A DNA stretch of 64,000 bases from Zygnema cylindricum (taxonomy: Eukaryota; Streptophyta; Zygnematophyceae; Zygnematales; Zygnemataceae), in contig JBBHKE010002080.1 in the NCBI GenBank assembly GCA_037447655.1, forward strand, positions 1 through 64,000. Direction: 5' to 3'. The notes beneath the pieces were generated by a model that was given only the letters and a program-made list of their open reading frames with translations, did no database searches and had not been told where the DNA came from. Within the stretch, counting starts at the first letter, position 1. Each line of letters begins with the position of its first letter. The position numbers and the translations under genes were made by a program. Positions 1-9,521 of this stretch are shown here, in pieces.

Positions 1-75
1 CCCCCCCCCTCTCTCTCTCCCTCTCCCTCTCCCTCTCCCTCTCTCTCTCCCTCTCCCTCTCCCTCCCCCTCCATA
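1..75. repeat. CT-rich microsatellite
   Basis: The + strand is nearly pure pyrimidine, built of CT and CCCTCT units. It lies in the intron upstream of the first visible subtilase exon (acceptor at 191-192), and 115 bases separate it from that acceptor. Similar tracts recur at 1078-1150, and as purine on the + strand at 21.0-22.3 kb, 38.0-44.1 kb and 46.9-47.6 kb. Confidence 0.9.
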
Positions 76-1077
76 CGGTATTCTTATTTTTTTGTGATGC
101 AATTTACTCTTCAATTCTCTCGTCGAATCCTTGTACAACCTTTTCTGTATTTCCTTCTTAACAACCGGTTTTGTTATATATTTGTTTTGTAGAGTATGTG
201 GGGAAAGTACTCTCAATCGAACTTTGGTCAAAGGTAAAATCGTCCTTTGTGACCTGGGTGACATCGATCTATTCCAACAGGGAGTGATTGTAAAAAAATT
301 GGGAGCCGCGGAATGATTTTGCGAGATACTGATTCTTATTCATATGATTCTGCGTTTGTCCACGCTTTACCGGCAAGTCATGTTGATTGTTCGGACGGAA
401 TTTTTTTTTAAGAGTATGCAACTAAGACAATGTGAGTTTTTTTTTTCTTCCTTTTTTTTCTTTTGGTTTTTGTTTTTGTAGGAAATTGTTCGAGTTGTTT
501 GTCTGAGTGTTTAATCATCACTCTTTGCAAAGTCAATCAGATCACTTTGTCATCTTTTATTTTATTTCTTTTTGTTTGTTTGGTTTTTTGTATATTTGTC
601 GCAGAAATCCCAAAGCTTCGCTTTCCGGTGTAGTTACAACTTATAATGGCATTTCTTCGGTCCCTTCATTCTCCTCGAGGGGCTCTAATCCATATGCGGA
701 CATTACGAAGGTTAAAAACAAATGTTCAAAACAAATTTTATATTTCTATATTTGGTCCTTTCCTAGTGTTTCTTTTTTTATATGTCCAATTTAGCCATAA
801 TTGTTTTATGCTATATTCATTTGTAAATGCAATAGTGAACCTATCCAAATTTATAATTTTCGTTGAAGTGTGCCTCAACGTTAACATAAAAAGAACAAAA
901 GTTTTACCATTCTTCAAAATTTATTAGGAGATTAATTAATGCCGAAATAATAAAAACGTTAATTTTGTTGATATTGCGAAATGACCATGATGATAAAATT
1001 AATAAAAATCCGATGAAGGTAAGAAAAGACAATAACGACAATAATAACAACAACAATAACAAAAATAAAACTGACCT

Positions 1078-1151
1078 ACCCCCCTTTCTCCTTCCTCCCC
1101 CTCCTCTTTCTATCCTCCTCTCCCTCTCCATCTCCCTCCCACTCCCTTCAG
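1078..1151 (+). repeat. Long polypyrimidine tract at a 3' splice site
   Basis: About 70 bases of C and T run directly into the acceptor CAG of the subtilase exon that begins at 1152. A normal plant acceptor tract is about 10-20 bases, so the tract looks like a microsatellite expansion in the splice-site region. An AAC/AAT-rich stretch (1033-1068) precedes it. Confidence 0.8.
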
Positions 1152-1350
1152 CCTGATATTAGCGCTCCAGGAGTGGATATATTGGCCGCCTTTCCCCCCA
1201 ATGCACCCTCTCACAATTTAGGATCTCTTTTTGATATTAAAAGCGGAACGTCTATGGCCACTCCCCACGTGGCAGGAGTTTTAGCCCTTTTGAAATCCCA
1301 AAAACCGGAATGGAGTCCAGGAACATTGTATTCTGCCCTGGCAACTACAG

Positions 1351-2172
1351 GTAGGCGAAAAAAAAAAACTTATAGAAAAAAAAAGTTGGAAAGCTTATGT
1401 CAATATTTTTGAAGTTCCTTGTTGTTGTTGTTGTTATTATTATGATGACTATTATGATGATTTTTGCGGTTGAATTTATGATGGTATTACGATAATTATT
1501 GTATATGCGTGTGAAATGTGTTCATTCACTCAAAAAATAATGAATAACGAGCGTCAACTTTATGAAAAAATTAACGTAACTTCTGCAAGTTATTGTTGTT
1601 TCTAGTCATTGTATTCTACAACTCATGTTGAATGCAAAATTTTGAATTTATTCAAAATAAAAAAGCTTTAACAACATAAATCTGCATATTCAGTTGAGAG
1701 ATAAAACAACCAAAATCTGGTTCGACAACTTAGTCTTAGGTTACCTTTGGGGCTTTAGAGCTTTTGCCTTGCCTTGAACTTTTGAATTACAACAAACTAG
1801 TTTGCCAGTTGTATTTATTACCACTTTCCAATCGTACGTCTAACAAATCTTCATAGAATCTGATTATCAAATTTGATTTCCTATATGTTTATTAAAAGGT
1901 CTTTAAACTTGATCATATGTCTAACAAATTTGATTAACATTATTAAAGGTTTAGCGATGACTTCATGTCTAATGAAGCTTATTTGCCCCTTTTAAGTCAA
2001 AAGAAACTTGAATAACGGATAAAGTTAGTGTGGAATTTTAATTCGTACGAATCTAATTCACTTTATCGAGCTTTCATATGAATTTATTTCAGTTCCTTCG
2101 GTTCACTTTCTTGGGTTTACTTCCTCCACTTTATTCCTCTTCTTTTTTCCCTTTTTTTTTTCCTTTGTGCAG
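1351..2172 (+). other. Subtilase intron, no other feature seen
   Basis: The intron has a GTAGGC donor at 1351 and a GTGCAG acceptor ending at 2172. It is AT-rich with short GTT and ATT runs near 1420-1445. No ORF, TIR or RNA gene is recognisable. Confidence 0.7.
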
Positions 2173-2611
2173 CTGTACCTTTTTCAAAAGGAAATGCCTT
2201 AGATTTTGGAAATAGTCTTTTAAGACCTAATTTTGCAATGAATCCAGGCCTTATTTACAAGACTGGAATATCTGGATATGTTCTTTGGATATGTTCTTTA
2301 TATCTGTAATTTTTATGAAGCTTCTGAGGTTGAAACCATAATGGGGTTTTCTTGCCCCAAAGACACAAACCCCTACCATTATAATTCTCCCTCTATTACG
2401 ATGTCAAATGTAAAAGGAAAGGGTTTTTCGACAACTCGGAGAGTTACGAATGTAGGTCCACCGAATTCAACTTATGTAGTCGAAATAACACAACCAAAAG
2501 GAGTAAATGTTACTATTAGTCCAACCACATTGATACTCAGAAAAAAAAATCAATCGTTGACTTTTACGATCAAAGTCGTGGGAACCGCCATCACGAAGAA
2601 TGAAAAAACGG

Positions 2612-3492
2612 GTGAGCTTTTAATTGGGGTATACAATTAACTTATTACAATTAATTTACAATTAATTTTGGGGTTTTTAATTGGTTTATTTTGTTTTGGT
2701 AAAAAAAAAACGCATTCAGCAAGCTTTTCTGATCGTGCTGTCACGAAAATGACAAATTCAGTGAGCTATTAAATTCTATTTGTCACAAAAATACAAATCG
2801 AGTGTTTTTTATTCTAAATTATTTTGGTGAAAAAACTCATATGAAGTGAGTTTTTTTTACTATTCATCCTAAGAATTTGATTCAAAAATAATTGCGGTTT
2901 TTGAATTTTAGGATAAAAAAAAGGCAGCCATGTCACAGGGTTTATTTGGCAAGTCCATCACAAAACTGAATACAAGAAAAATATGCAAATAAAGTCAAAT
3001 ACAATTTAACATGGTTTTGGAAACTTCATATTCACATTTAAATATGATTTTTGCCTAGGATGACAGTGTGAAAAGAATTTGAAATCTTCAATTCGATGAT
3101 ATACGAATCAATTTATCGTTTATCTAAAACCATTTCCTTCTCTTTATCCAACCACATACTTTTATGATTACTTTTATGATTTCCTGGTATAGACAAAAAA
3201 AAGAGAAAAAACGATCCAAGAGACACTCCTCTTTTTTTTATTTATATTTTTTTAAGAGAGTCATAGAAAACCATATGGCAGTTTGCATATTGTTGTTTAA
3301 GCGATTTTCAGAAGGTCGTCACCGAAATAGTATCCGAAAATTAAATTACCATCTTGTTTTGAGTAAATCATAAAGAAAAGTAGAAAACCTTCAATTCGAG
3401 ATCCAATTCCCAGGACCAACAGCAACTTCAATCTTAAGACAAAAAAAAAAAGCTCTTAATACACATTTTTTTTTACCTTCTCTGTCTTTCAG
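2612..3492 (+). other. Last subtilase intron, no other feature seen
   Basis: The donor GTGAGC is at 2612 and the acceptor TTTCAG ends at 3492. Joining across it gives T-G-E-N-V-F-G-S-W-T-W, which fits the family C-terminus. The 880-bp intron is AT-rich, and the small ORFs inside carry no recognisable domain. Confidence 0.7.
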
Positions 3493-3638
3493 GCGAAAAT
3501 GTTTTTGGGAGTTGGACATGGAAATCGACGGATAAAAAGTACAAAGTTTCGAGTCCTATAATAGTGAATGTTATTGGTGTTCCCAGATAATATTTCACTT
3601 TCCATTCTTTTCACAACCTTGCCTCCTTTGAAAAAAAA

Positions 3639-3697
3639 CCCTAAAAAACCCTAAAACCCTAAAAAACGGTTTTTAGGGTTTTTTAGGGTTTTTTAGA
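3639..3697. repeat. Telomere-like inverted repeat
   Basis: CCCTAAAAAACCCTAAAACC units are followed at once by GGTTTTTAGGGTTTTTTAGG units, giving two facing arms of about 29 bases that can pair. The units resemble the plant telomere repeat CCCTAAA but carry extra A residues. The repeat sits 48 bases after the subtilase stop. Confidence 0.7.
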
Positions 3698-3758
3698 TGT
3701 TTCCTCCACAAGCAAGAGTGGAGAATCTTCTCATGGTAACCTGAATTAACCCAGCTTT

Positions 3759-4369
3759 TGTTGGTTTTTGACGATCTTCGGCAATACATCGATTCTGACA
3801 AAAGTGCCGGTTTGCATATGTGCGACGTGACGTGACGTGACGAATCGGACTGTACGGAATTGAACCGAACGTTTACATGTTTGATTGAGTGCTTGTGTAC
3901 GGAATTGCTTGAACAGATGTGCGGCAATTCTTGGTGGAAACTTAATGTGTACATACGGTCTGATTGGACCACATTTAGAGTACATTTAGTGTAGACTCTT
4001 TTGTCATAGAATACAAATAGCATTGCAGAAAAGACAGAAGACAACCCCTTCATCCATCAATGTCACAGAGCAAGTTGGACATTCAGAGAGTGAGACAAAG
4101 TAGAATAGATTCGGCTTTATTATAAAGTCTCTTTGTAACATTTTGTCCTAAACGGACCTTAATTGAAAGCTACGGCTATTCCTAAGATTCTACTCTTGCC
4201 TATTCTGTCTACTTGCTAAATATATTTCCCTACTCTACCTCATTTTTATCTCTATTATTTTTGTGACATTCCCAAAGCCCCTCTGTGTGTATTGATTTGT
4301 GGCCGGTCCATTTCGTCTCTGGTTACGGGAATCCTTCCCGTTAGCTCGGATGACCGACTCGGCGCATCA
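3759..4369 (+). mobile_element. Family-B LTR, upstream copy
   Basis: The 611-bp LTR begins TGTTGGTTTTTGACGATC and ends GGCGCATCA, with TG/CA termini. It is almost identical to the copy at 12597-13207 and is followed by the same TACTG. The copy at 6663-7293 is more diverged and has a 20-bp internal duplication near 7190-7225. Confidence 0.85.
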
Positions 4370-4856
4370 TACTGCTGAATCAATTCTCTCGAATGATAAT
4401 TCGGCTCCGAATTGGAGTCTAATTGGAGGAAATCTGGATAATGATGTCGCGGTTTTGAAAGAGAAACGTTGCAAAGAGTTGCAAGAAGTCGAGGATAATT
4501 CTGATTTGGAGGACGAAGAAGCTGAAAATGATAAAGACGTCAAAGAAGAAGAAAACGAGGAAAGAGACGAAGAAACTATGGAGAAAAATGTGTGGAAAAT
4601 TGGGAAAGAAAAGGGGAAGAGATTGCAGAGTTTTCCAAGGAGAAAGAAAAGGGGAAGAGATTGGAGAGTTTTCCAAAGAGGAAGAATGTCGATATGTACA
4701 GACTTGTTTTCGACCGAGGCAAAATAGGCAAAGAATATTCAGATTAAGGAGGACGTGGGGGCCGTGGTTGCAGATTTGGTCGTGGTAGAGGACGTGGAGA
4801 AAGACATGTTCACTTTGCATGTTCGGAAGAGGAAGAGGACTTTGGCTGAAATGTTT
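4370..4856 (+). pseudogene. Family-A acidic and RG-rich Gag-like remnant, upstream copy
   Basis: The reading frame through 4370-4727 encodes an acidic stretch (VEDNSDLEDEEAENDKDVKE) and then basic repeats (GKEKGKRLQSFPRRKKRGRD). It is followed in another frame, about 4747-4848, by an arginine-glycine stretch (GRGRGRGE) and an acidic end. Plant retroelement Gag proteins often have such an RNA-binding tail. No zinc knuckle, protease, integrase or reverse transcriptase is seen, so family A looks non-autonomous or deleted. The same frame recurs at 13208-13694. Confidence 0.4.
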
Positions 4857-5144
4857 AGATTTTCTAATTCGCCGTGTGCGTTGGCAAGCGGCAGATTGGG
4901 ATAATGTTGGGACGATTAGTATTAAAAAAGTAAGGTAGTAGAATATTGGAATTGGTGGAAAAAGGTGTCAGTGAAAAAAATAGTGAAAGAGATATAAAAA
5001 TGAAAATCAGTGCGGTACAATTTGATTAAACGGAAAAACAAAACGGTTTATTTTTGACGAACGAAATTATTTTGTGCGACGTTATGTTTGAGAGGGGGCG
5101 ATCTTCATCGGTGGTGCGCAATCGCGCTTCTCCCAATAAGAGGG

Positions 5145-5703
5145 CAGAATCCGCAAAAGTAAAATAAAATTAAACACAAAACCAACCGGTTTTTTTTTTT
5201 CAAAATCAGAGTAACCGACTCCTGACCGAGTTTTGTCAGGCTCCAAAATTGTTAACCGTTAACCGACCTTCGTTTACGAAAAAAAAAAATTAACCGAATC
5301 TTGATTTTTCGCGACTAACCGTGCCCGCCAGTAACCGAAAAAGTACAAAATTAATCAATGTACGACGGAATAAGCCAATAATTACGATTTGTCGCGTTCC
5401 CTAAGATTTGCGAAATGAATAGTGTTAGTACCGTGTCAGATTTGCGACGCTAATCATGATGCCACGTACTTCCACGATACCAAAAGTACAAAGAATAATA
5501 ATGATGGAAAAAAAAGTACAAACTTTTCTTTTTTTTTGGTTTTTTGTTTGACCGACCGTAACTGACCGTTATTTTTTTCTTGGTGAGTCAACCGACCGTA
5601 ACCGCCCGACCCCCAAAATTTGGCAACCGAATCCGTTTTGGATCCGGCGCGGGCGGTCGGTTAACGGTCGGTCACGGTTTCGGTTGACCGTTTGCGACCT
5701 CTG
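5145..5703. mobile_element. hAT-1 MITE inside family A (upstream copy)
   Basis: The right end is TTTGCGACCTCTG. The left end is CAGAATCCGCAAAAGT, a worn form of CAGAGGTCGCAAA. The flanking octamers TAAGAGGG (5137-5144) and TAAGAAGG (5704-5711) differ at one base, giving an 8-bp TSD as in hAT. The interior is rich in ACCGACCG and ACCGTAACC words. Confidence 0.8.
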
Positions 5704-5715
5704 TAAGAAGGGGAT

Positions 5716-6356
5716 TGTTAGAATATTGGGAGAATCGGCGGGTTTGGTCGATATAGTATTATTTTGTTCGCATTGTATTATAGTTACGTTTCGCTTGGTT
5801 TGGTTTGAAGTTACGTTTCAGTTTACGTTTGGTTGAACTTTTGTTACGTTTGATGATTACGTTTCAGTTGTATTTGCGGTTATTTAGTTTCGTCAGTGTC
5901 GTTTGGTCATGAACAGTAGTGTAACATTTTAGTGCAGCTACTTTGTGTTAAGTGCTAGTTCGTTGCATGCCGTGAAGTTCGTGTCTTGTTAGGCGTGGCG
6001 TGAAATATTCAGCGCGCCAATGTGTTTTGTACGGCGCACGTATGCATATGGACTGCAGCGCCTTGTGTTTGGTTTCGTAGTGGGCTTTCGTGGCAGTGAG
6101 TTGTTAGTACCTTAGAAGGTATTTAGGGAACGACTTGTGGCAGCCTTTCATTATCAGTGGCAGTGATCAGAGTTAGCAATCTGAGTGAGTGAGTGAGTGA
6201 GGAAATATTGTAAGTGAGAAAAGCTTCAGTGAAATATATTTATGTTTTGCTGAATTTTCGTGTGATCTATAAAATTATGAATTGTATATTTTTATTTGCT
6301 TCCGCTGTGATTCGTGAGTGTATTTGTGAGCGTCAGATCGATCCTGATTTGTAACA
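5716..6356 (+). mobile_element. Family-A LTR (5' of the nested element)
   Basis: The 641-bp LTR begins TGTTAGAATATTGGG and ends CCTGATTTGTAACA. A purine tract (aagaagggga) precedes it and a tRNA-Met primer site follows at 6359. It differs from the 3' LTR (14554-15194) at roughly a dozen or so positions by eye, so the element is not ancient. Five TTACGTTT motifs lie at 5783-5864. Confidence 0.88.
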
Positions 6357-6358
6357 AT

Positions 6359-6370
6359 TGGTATCAGAGC
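6359..6370 (+). promoter_or_regulatory. Primer-binding site, initiator tRNA-Met 3' end
   Basis: TGGTATCAGAGC starts two bases after the A LTR. It is the standard plant Ty1/copia primer site, complementary to the 3' end of initiator tRNA-Met, where minus-strand DNA synthesis starts. Confidence 0.93.
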
Positions 6371-6662
6371 AAGTTAAGGATTATGATTATGAAAAAGTTA
6401 GTGAGTTAGTGAGGAAGAGGAGCTATGGGGAGGAAGACTTTGGACATGCTTCTTGTTTAAAAAGTCAATTCTGGAGGTGCGAGAATTTCTGAGGATCAAT
6501 TTTTTGAATTGTTTGAAATGGTGATCGAGTATATTACTGTGAGACTTCAGAATGAGTTTGGAGGAGGTAATGGAAGGTCTTATGTGAGTAAGGAGTCGAG
6601 GCTCACCCCTTGTGGCAGTAAGAGTTTGAAGAGTGAGGAGTTCAGTTTCAAAAAAACCACTG
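6371..6662 (+). pseudogene. Family-A Gag N-terminal remnant
   Basis: This is the short internal stretch between the A primer site and the B insertion. A frame reads ISEDQFFELFEMVIEYITVR and QNEFGGGNGRSYVSKESRLTP, which resembles the start of a retroelement Gag. Family B interrupts it at 6663, and the A interior resumes at 13208. No domain can be assigned firmly. Confidence 0.35.
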
Positions 6663-7293
6663 TGTTGGTTTTTGACGATCTTCGGCAATATATCGATTCT
6701 GACAAAAGTGTCGGTTTGCATATGTGCGACATGACGTGACGTGACAAATCGGACTGTACAGAATTGAACCGAAAGTTTACATATTTGATTCAGTGCTTGT
6801 GTACGGAACTGCTTGAACAGATGTGCAGCAATTCTTGTTGGAAACTTATATGTACATACGGTCTAATTGGACCACATTTAGAGTACATTTAGTGTAGACT
6901 CTTTTGTCATAGAATACAAATAGCATTGCAGAAAAGACAGAAGACAACCCCTTCATCCATCAATTTCACAGAGCAAGTTGGACATTCAGAGAGTGAGACA
7001 AAGTAAGAATAGATTCGGCTTTATTATAAAGTCTCTTTGTAACATTTTGTCCTAAACAGACCTTAATTGAAAGCTACAGCTATTCCTGAGATTCTACTCT
7101 TGCCTATTCTGTCTACTTACTAAATATATCTCTTTACTCTACCTCATTCTTATCTTTATTATTTTTATGACTCCTTAAAGCCCCTCTGCGTGTATTGATC
7201 TGTGGCCGGCGTGTATTGATCTGTGGCCGGTCCATTTCGTCTGTGGTTACGTGAATCCTTCTCGTTAGCTCGGATGACCGACCCGGCGCATCA
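6663..7293 (+). mobile_element. Family-B 5' LTR
   Basis: The 631-bp LTR begins TGTTGGTTTTTGACGATC and ends CCCGGCGCATCA. It is longer than the other two B LTRs because a 20-bp segment (gtgtattgatctgtggccgg) is doubled near 7190-7228. It also carries many point changes against them, which is notable because the two other copies are nearly identical. Confidence 0.85.
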
Positions 7294-7309
7294 GGTTATG
7301 GGCCCACCC
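7294..7309 (+). promoter_or_regulatory. Half-tRNA primer-binding site (initiator tRNA-Met anticodon side)
   Basis: GGTTATGGGCCCACCC begins at the base after the LTR. Its complement contains GGTGGGCCCATAACC, the anticodon arm of plant initiator tRNA-Met. Drosophila copia is known to prime from a 39-nt 5' half of this tRNA cut in the same arm. The same 16-mer follows the copia LTR at 49904. Confidence 0.85.
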
Positions 7310-7810
7310 ATATGGGGCCCAAAGGAGTTCGAAATTCTGAGAGACGAAAGTAACAGCCACCCAAAGAAGGCTGAGAGTAGAGGAGAAGAATCGGAGGTTT
7401 CTACAACAACAATAACGAAAACAGAAAGTCAGATCCGAGAATTAGATGCGACTGAAGGGGGAGCCTTGGCTAATGACTTTCAAGGGCTCAAAGGGGAAAG
7501 GTTAATGGAGAAGACAACTGAAAGATCATCCATGGCAGTAGAGATTGGATAACTCCGATCGCTAACCCACACTGTCTACGATGATATGATGACCCTCCAA
7601 GAGAACATCTCCCATTTTACTGAAATCCTAGTCAAAGCTGAGTCAGCCGGTCTCCACCTCCCAACAGGTCTCCAACTCCCAACAGGTACAAAGATCTCAT
7701 TGCTACTCCTATCCATACCTCCTGAGTTCACATCGGTTCTCACCTTATTGGAGGGCTGCGAGGGGAAGGAGTGAAGTGGGAGGAGGTTGTCGGAAAGCTG
7801 ATTGCTACAG
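7310..7810 (+). pseudogene. Family-B copia-type Gag remnant
   Basis: The frame from the LTR runs through the primer site to a stop at 7552. A second frame, 7586-7774, reads MMTLQENISHFTEILVKAES then LLLLSIPPEFTSVLTLLEG, and continues after a frameshift near 7770 as WEEVVGKLIATD. This matches the pattern of the copia Gag (UBN2-type) core: a helix with hydrophobic spacing, a leucine-rich SLP-like step, then a le-G-ev-L segment. No CCHC zinc knuckle is seen after it. Confidence 0.5.
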
Positions 7811-8163
7811 ATGGCTCCACCAAGGTGGTGATGCCCGAGAAGGCCTCCAACTGTGAGCCTGGCATCAAGGAATCAAGCGGTCAAATTAGTGACCAATCAG
7901 GTGACAGGGTAGAGACAAAACAAAACTGTCAGAACCCAGATCACAAAGTATATGTCTGTGATTCAAGCATCAGATCAAAGACGACCACAGCGGAGAGGAG
8001 ACAGGCAGAACTATTGACAATGGAGGGGAGAAAGCTGGAAACAAAAAGTTCTCTTACCACTTCATTGCAGGCCAAACTCCAGACTGCGACACGGTCCCAC
8101 ACGTGTACCTCTTTCCGAAAGCAGATGCCAGAGAAGAGGAAGGTATGCCATGAGGGAAGATAG
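7771..8163 (+). CDS. Unrecognised polar ORF in family B
   Basis: The 130-aa frame is rich in K, E, S, T and Q. It starts with the end of the Gag-like region (WEEVVGKLIATDGS) and then becomes low in hydrophobic residues. No motif is recognised. It is probably one frameshifted part of a larger former reading frame that continues in 8277-8981. Confidence 0.3.
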   Translation: MKWEEVVGKLIATDGSTKVVMPEKASNCEPGIKESSGQISDQSGDRVETKQNCQNPDHKVYVCDSSIRSKTTTAERRQAELLTMEGRKLETKSSLTTSLQAKLQTATRSHTCTSFRKQMPEKRKVCHEGR

Positions 8164-8276
8164 AAGGGGAAGAAGAACTCACCATTTCGGAGAAGCAATC
8201 TGAGGAGATCCACCATCGGCCAAGAGCATGTGGCACAATCTCCGTCCGCAATCTTCCGAGGGAGCCGCCAAATCAA

Positions 8277-8981
8277 ATGGCTGAGGGCTCCGTCGTTGAA
8301 ACTACACATCCCAAAGTCAAAAGCATTACTGAATGGGACGCCATTCAGCCAACGACAAAGGAGTCAAGCAAGAAGGACATAAACAGAGTTCTAACCCTGC
8401 ATAGAAAGAATATAAGCAGCGAACATAGAAGCTGCACACTTAACTTTGTAGATGTTGCTGCAGCAACGAATGCAAAGATGGAATACGGCTCAGATAAGTC
8501 ATGGGCCATCATCAGCTACAAGTGGAGTAGTCGAGAGAATCGCGATCCTAAGATTAAAGGTCACCCATCTCAAGAGGAGACAGGGAGGAGATCTTACCTC
8601 AAAAAGGTCGGAGATCTGGTGTCTCACAATGACGCCACGCCTAACCGCATTGCCTCAGAACGGCTTAAATCCAAAGAATATAATGAAGAAACCTGCGGAG
8701 ATGTTACGGAGAATGCACAAAGTCGACCAAGTGCGTCATCCACCATCCGCAAAGAGGACAAGAGCAGTGTCCAGTACAGAGAAACAACAAAATGCCAACA
8801 CGTCAAGCATGTCAATGTCGAAACTAAAGGAGGAAGCAAATGTGGCACACGCATGATTGCAACAACGCAGCAAGAAAAAGACATTGAAAGTCAGAACGCA
8901 TCAGACTTTGCAACAGAGAATACCGCCAATCCTCAGACAAAGACGACAAATGTAAGCAGTGTCAGGCAGGAAAATAGTTGA
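8277..8981 (+). CDS. Unrecognised polar ORF in family B
   Basis: The 234-aa frame has few hydrophobic residues and many K, E, S, T and N. It overlaps the next frame (8959-9453) by 23 bases in a different phase, which suggests a frameshift in one long ancestral frame. The codons contain no obvious repeat. I recognise no Gag, protease, integrase, RT or RNase H motif. It could be a non-conserved tail of Gag, a captured host sequence, or a degraded ORF. Confidence 0.35.
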   Translation: MAEGSVVETTHPKVKSITEWDAIQPTTKESSKKDINRVLTLHRKNISSEHRSCTLNFVDVAAATNAKMEYGSDKSWAIISYKWSSRENRDPKIKGHPSQEETGRRSYLKKVGDLVSHNDATPNRIASERLKSKEYNEETCGDVTENAQSRPSASSTIRKEDKSSVQYRETTKCQHVKHVNVETKGGSKCGTRMIATTQQEKDIESQNASDFATENTANPQTKTTNVSSVRQENS

Positions 8982-9453
8982 CGCTAAGAAAGAAGAATCA
9001 AGGAGGATCGATGAAAAGGGGTACGGTTCCACTCACCAAACGGAGGATGATGAGAACAAAGAGATCCCACGAGTCTTAGAGATCATTGGTAGCCGAGCGG
9101 CTACATGTGGTCCCATGAGCACAGATTTGCGTCATGTCAACCCAGGCAGTAAGAGCAAGGACACCGATCTGCAAAATCAAAGGAACAATTTTAATGTGAT
9201 GGCAAATGAACAAGGAGAGGAGGTGAACAAGCAAGGTGTAGGAGGCACATGGAGGGAGCACAAGGACAACGACAAATTGGGAGGCAATCAACAAATGTCA
9301 CTTATCAAATCAGACAGCAAGGCAATCAGCTCCAAAGTTTACAAAAGCAGTGGGAGAAAGGGAGGTGACAAAGACAAAAACCTACCATCCGAGAAGGAGT
9401 CAGAGCCGAGTGTCACAAGAGTAGATTCAACTTCAGTGTCCAATCCCGAGTAG
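8959..9453 (+). CDS. Unrecognised polar ORF in family B
   Basis: The 164-aa frame is rich in charged residues, for example KKEESRRIDEKGYG and GGDKDKNLPSEKESE. It lies between two frame-3 ORFs and is probably a frameshifted middle section of the same former protein. No domain is recognised. Confidence 0.3.
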   Translation: MSGRKIVDAKKEESRRIDEKGYGSTHQTEDDENKEIPRVLEIIGSRAATCGPMSTDLRHVNPGSKSKDTDLQNQRNNFNVMANEQGEEVNKQGVGGTWREHKDNDKLGGNQQMSLIKSDSKAISSKVYKSSGRKGGDKDKNLPSEKESEPSVTRVDSTSVSNPE

Positions 9454-9521
9454 GCCTCGAATCCTCTACCTTCCCCATCTATGACGACCATCACAAGGCG
9501 GGAGCAAAGTCATCACAGACG

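Larger units (their letters stand above)
193..3590 (+). pseudogene. Subtilisin-like serine protease (subtilase, S8 family), 3' part, decayed
   Basis: Plant subtilases are secreted serine proteases of the cell wall. Five exons are visible with GT/AG borders and matching phases: 193-431, 605-710, 1152-1350, 2173-2611 and 3493-3590 (stop TAA 3588-3590). Exon 1 encodes the PA-domain stretch VKGKIVLCD and LPASHVD. Exon 2 has SFSSRGSNPYADITK. Exon 3 starts PDISAPGVDILAAF and holds the catalytic serine block SGTSMATPHVAG. Exons 4-5 encode the fibronectin-III-like tail (TTRRVTNVG, ending SSPIIVNVIGVPR). The Asp and His parts of the triad would lie upstream of the window. Three lesions are seen. One base is lost near 311 in GAAG-MIL. 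A stop TAA interrupts the frame at 409-411, after which EYATKT continues in frame. A 13-bp tandem duplication, 2274-2286/2287-2299, shifts the frame. Reading across exon junctions otherwise matches the family, so this is a recently lost gene or a poorly assembled one. Confidence 0.88.
3759..5715 (+). mobile_element. Upstream duplicate of family-B LTR plus family-A 3' internal region
   Basis: This block repeats 12597-14553 almost base for base. It consists of a family-B LTR (3759-4369), the family-A 3' internal part (4370-5144), a hAT-1 MITE (5145-5703) and the polypurine tract that leads into an A LTR at 5716. Its left edge is exactly the TG of the B LTR against unrelated DNA (cagcttt). A 5' A LTR is absent. 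The arrangement fits a tandem A element made by LTR-LTR unequal exchange and then trimmed by recombination at a B LTR. Confidence 0.75.
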
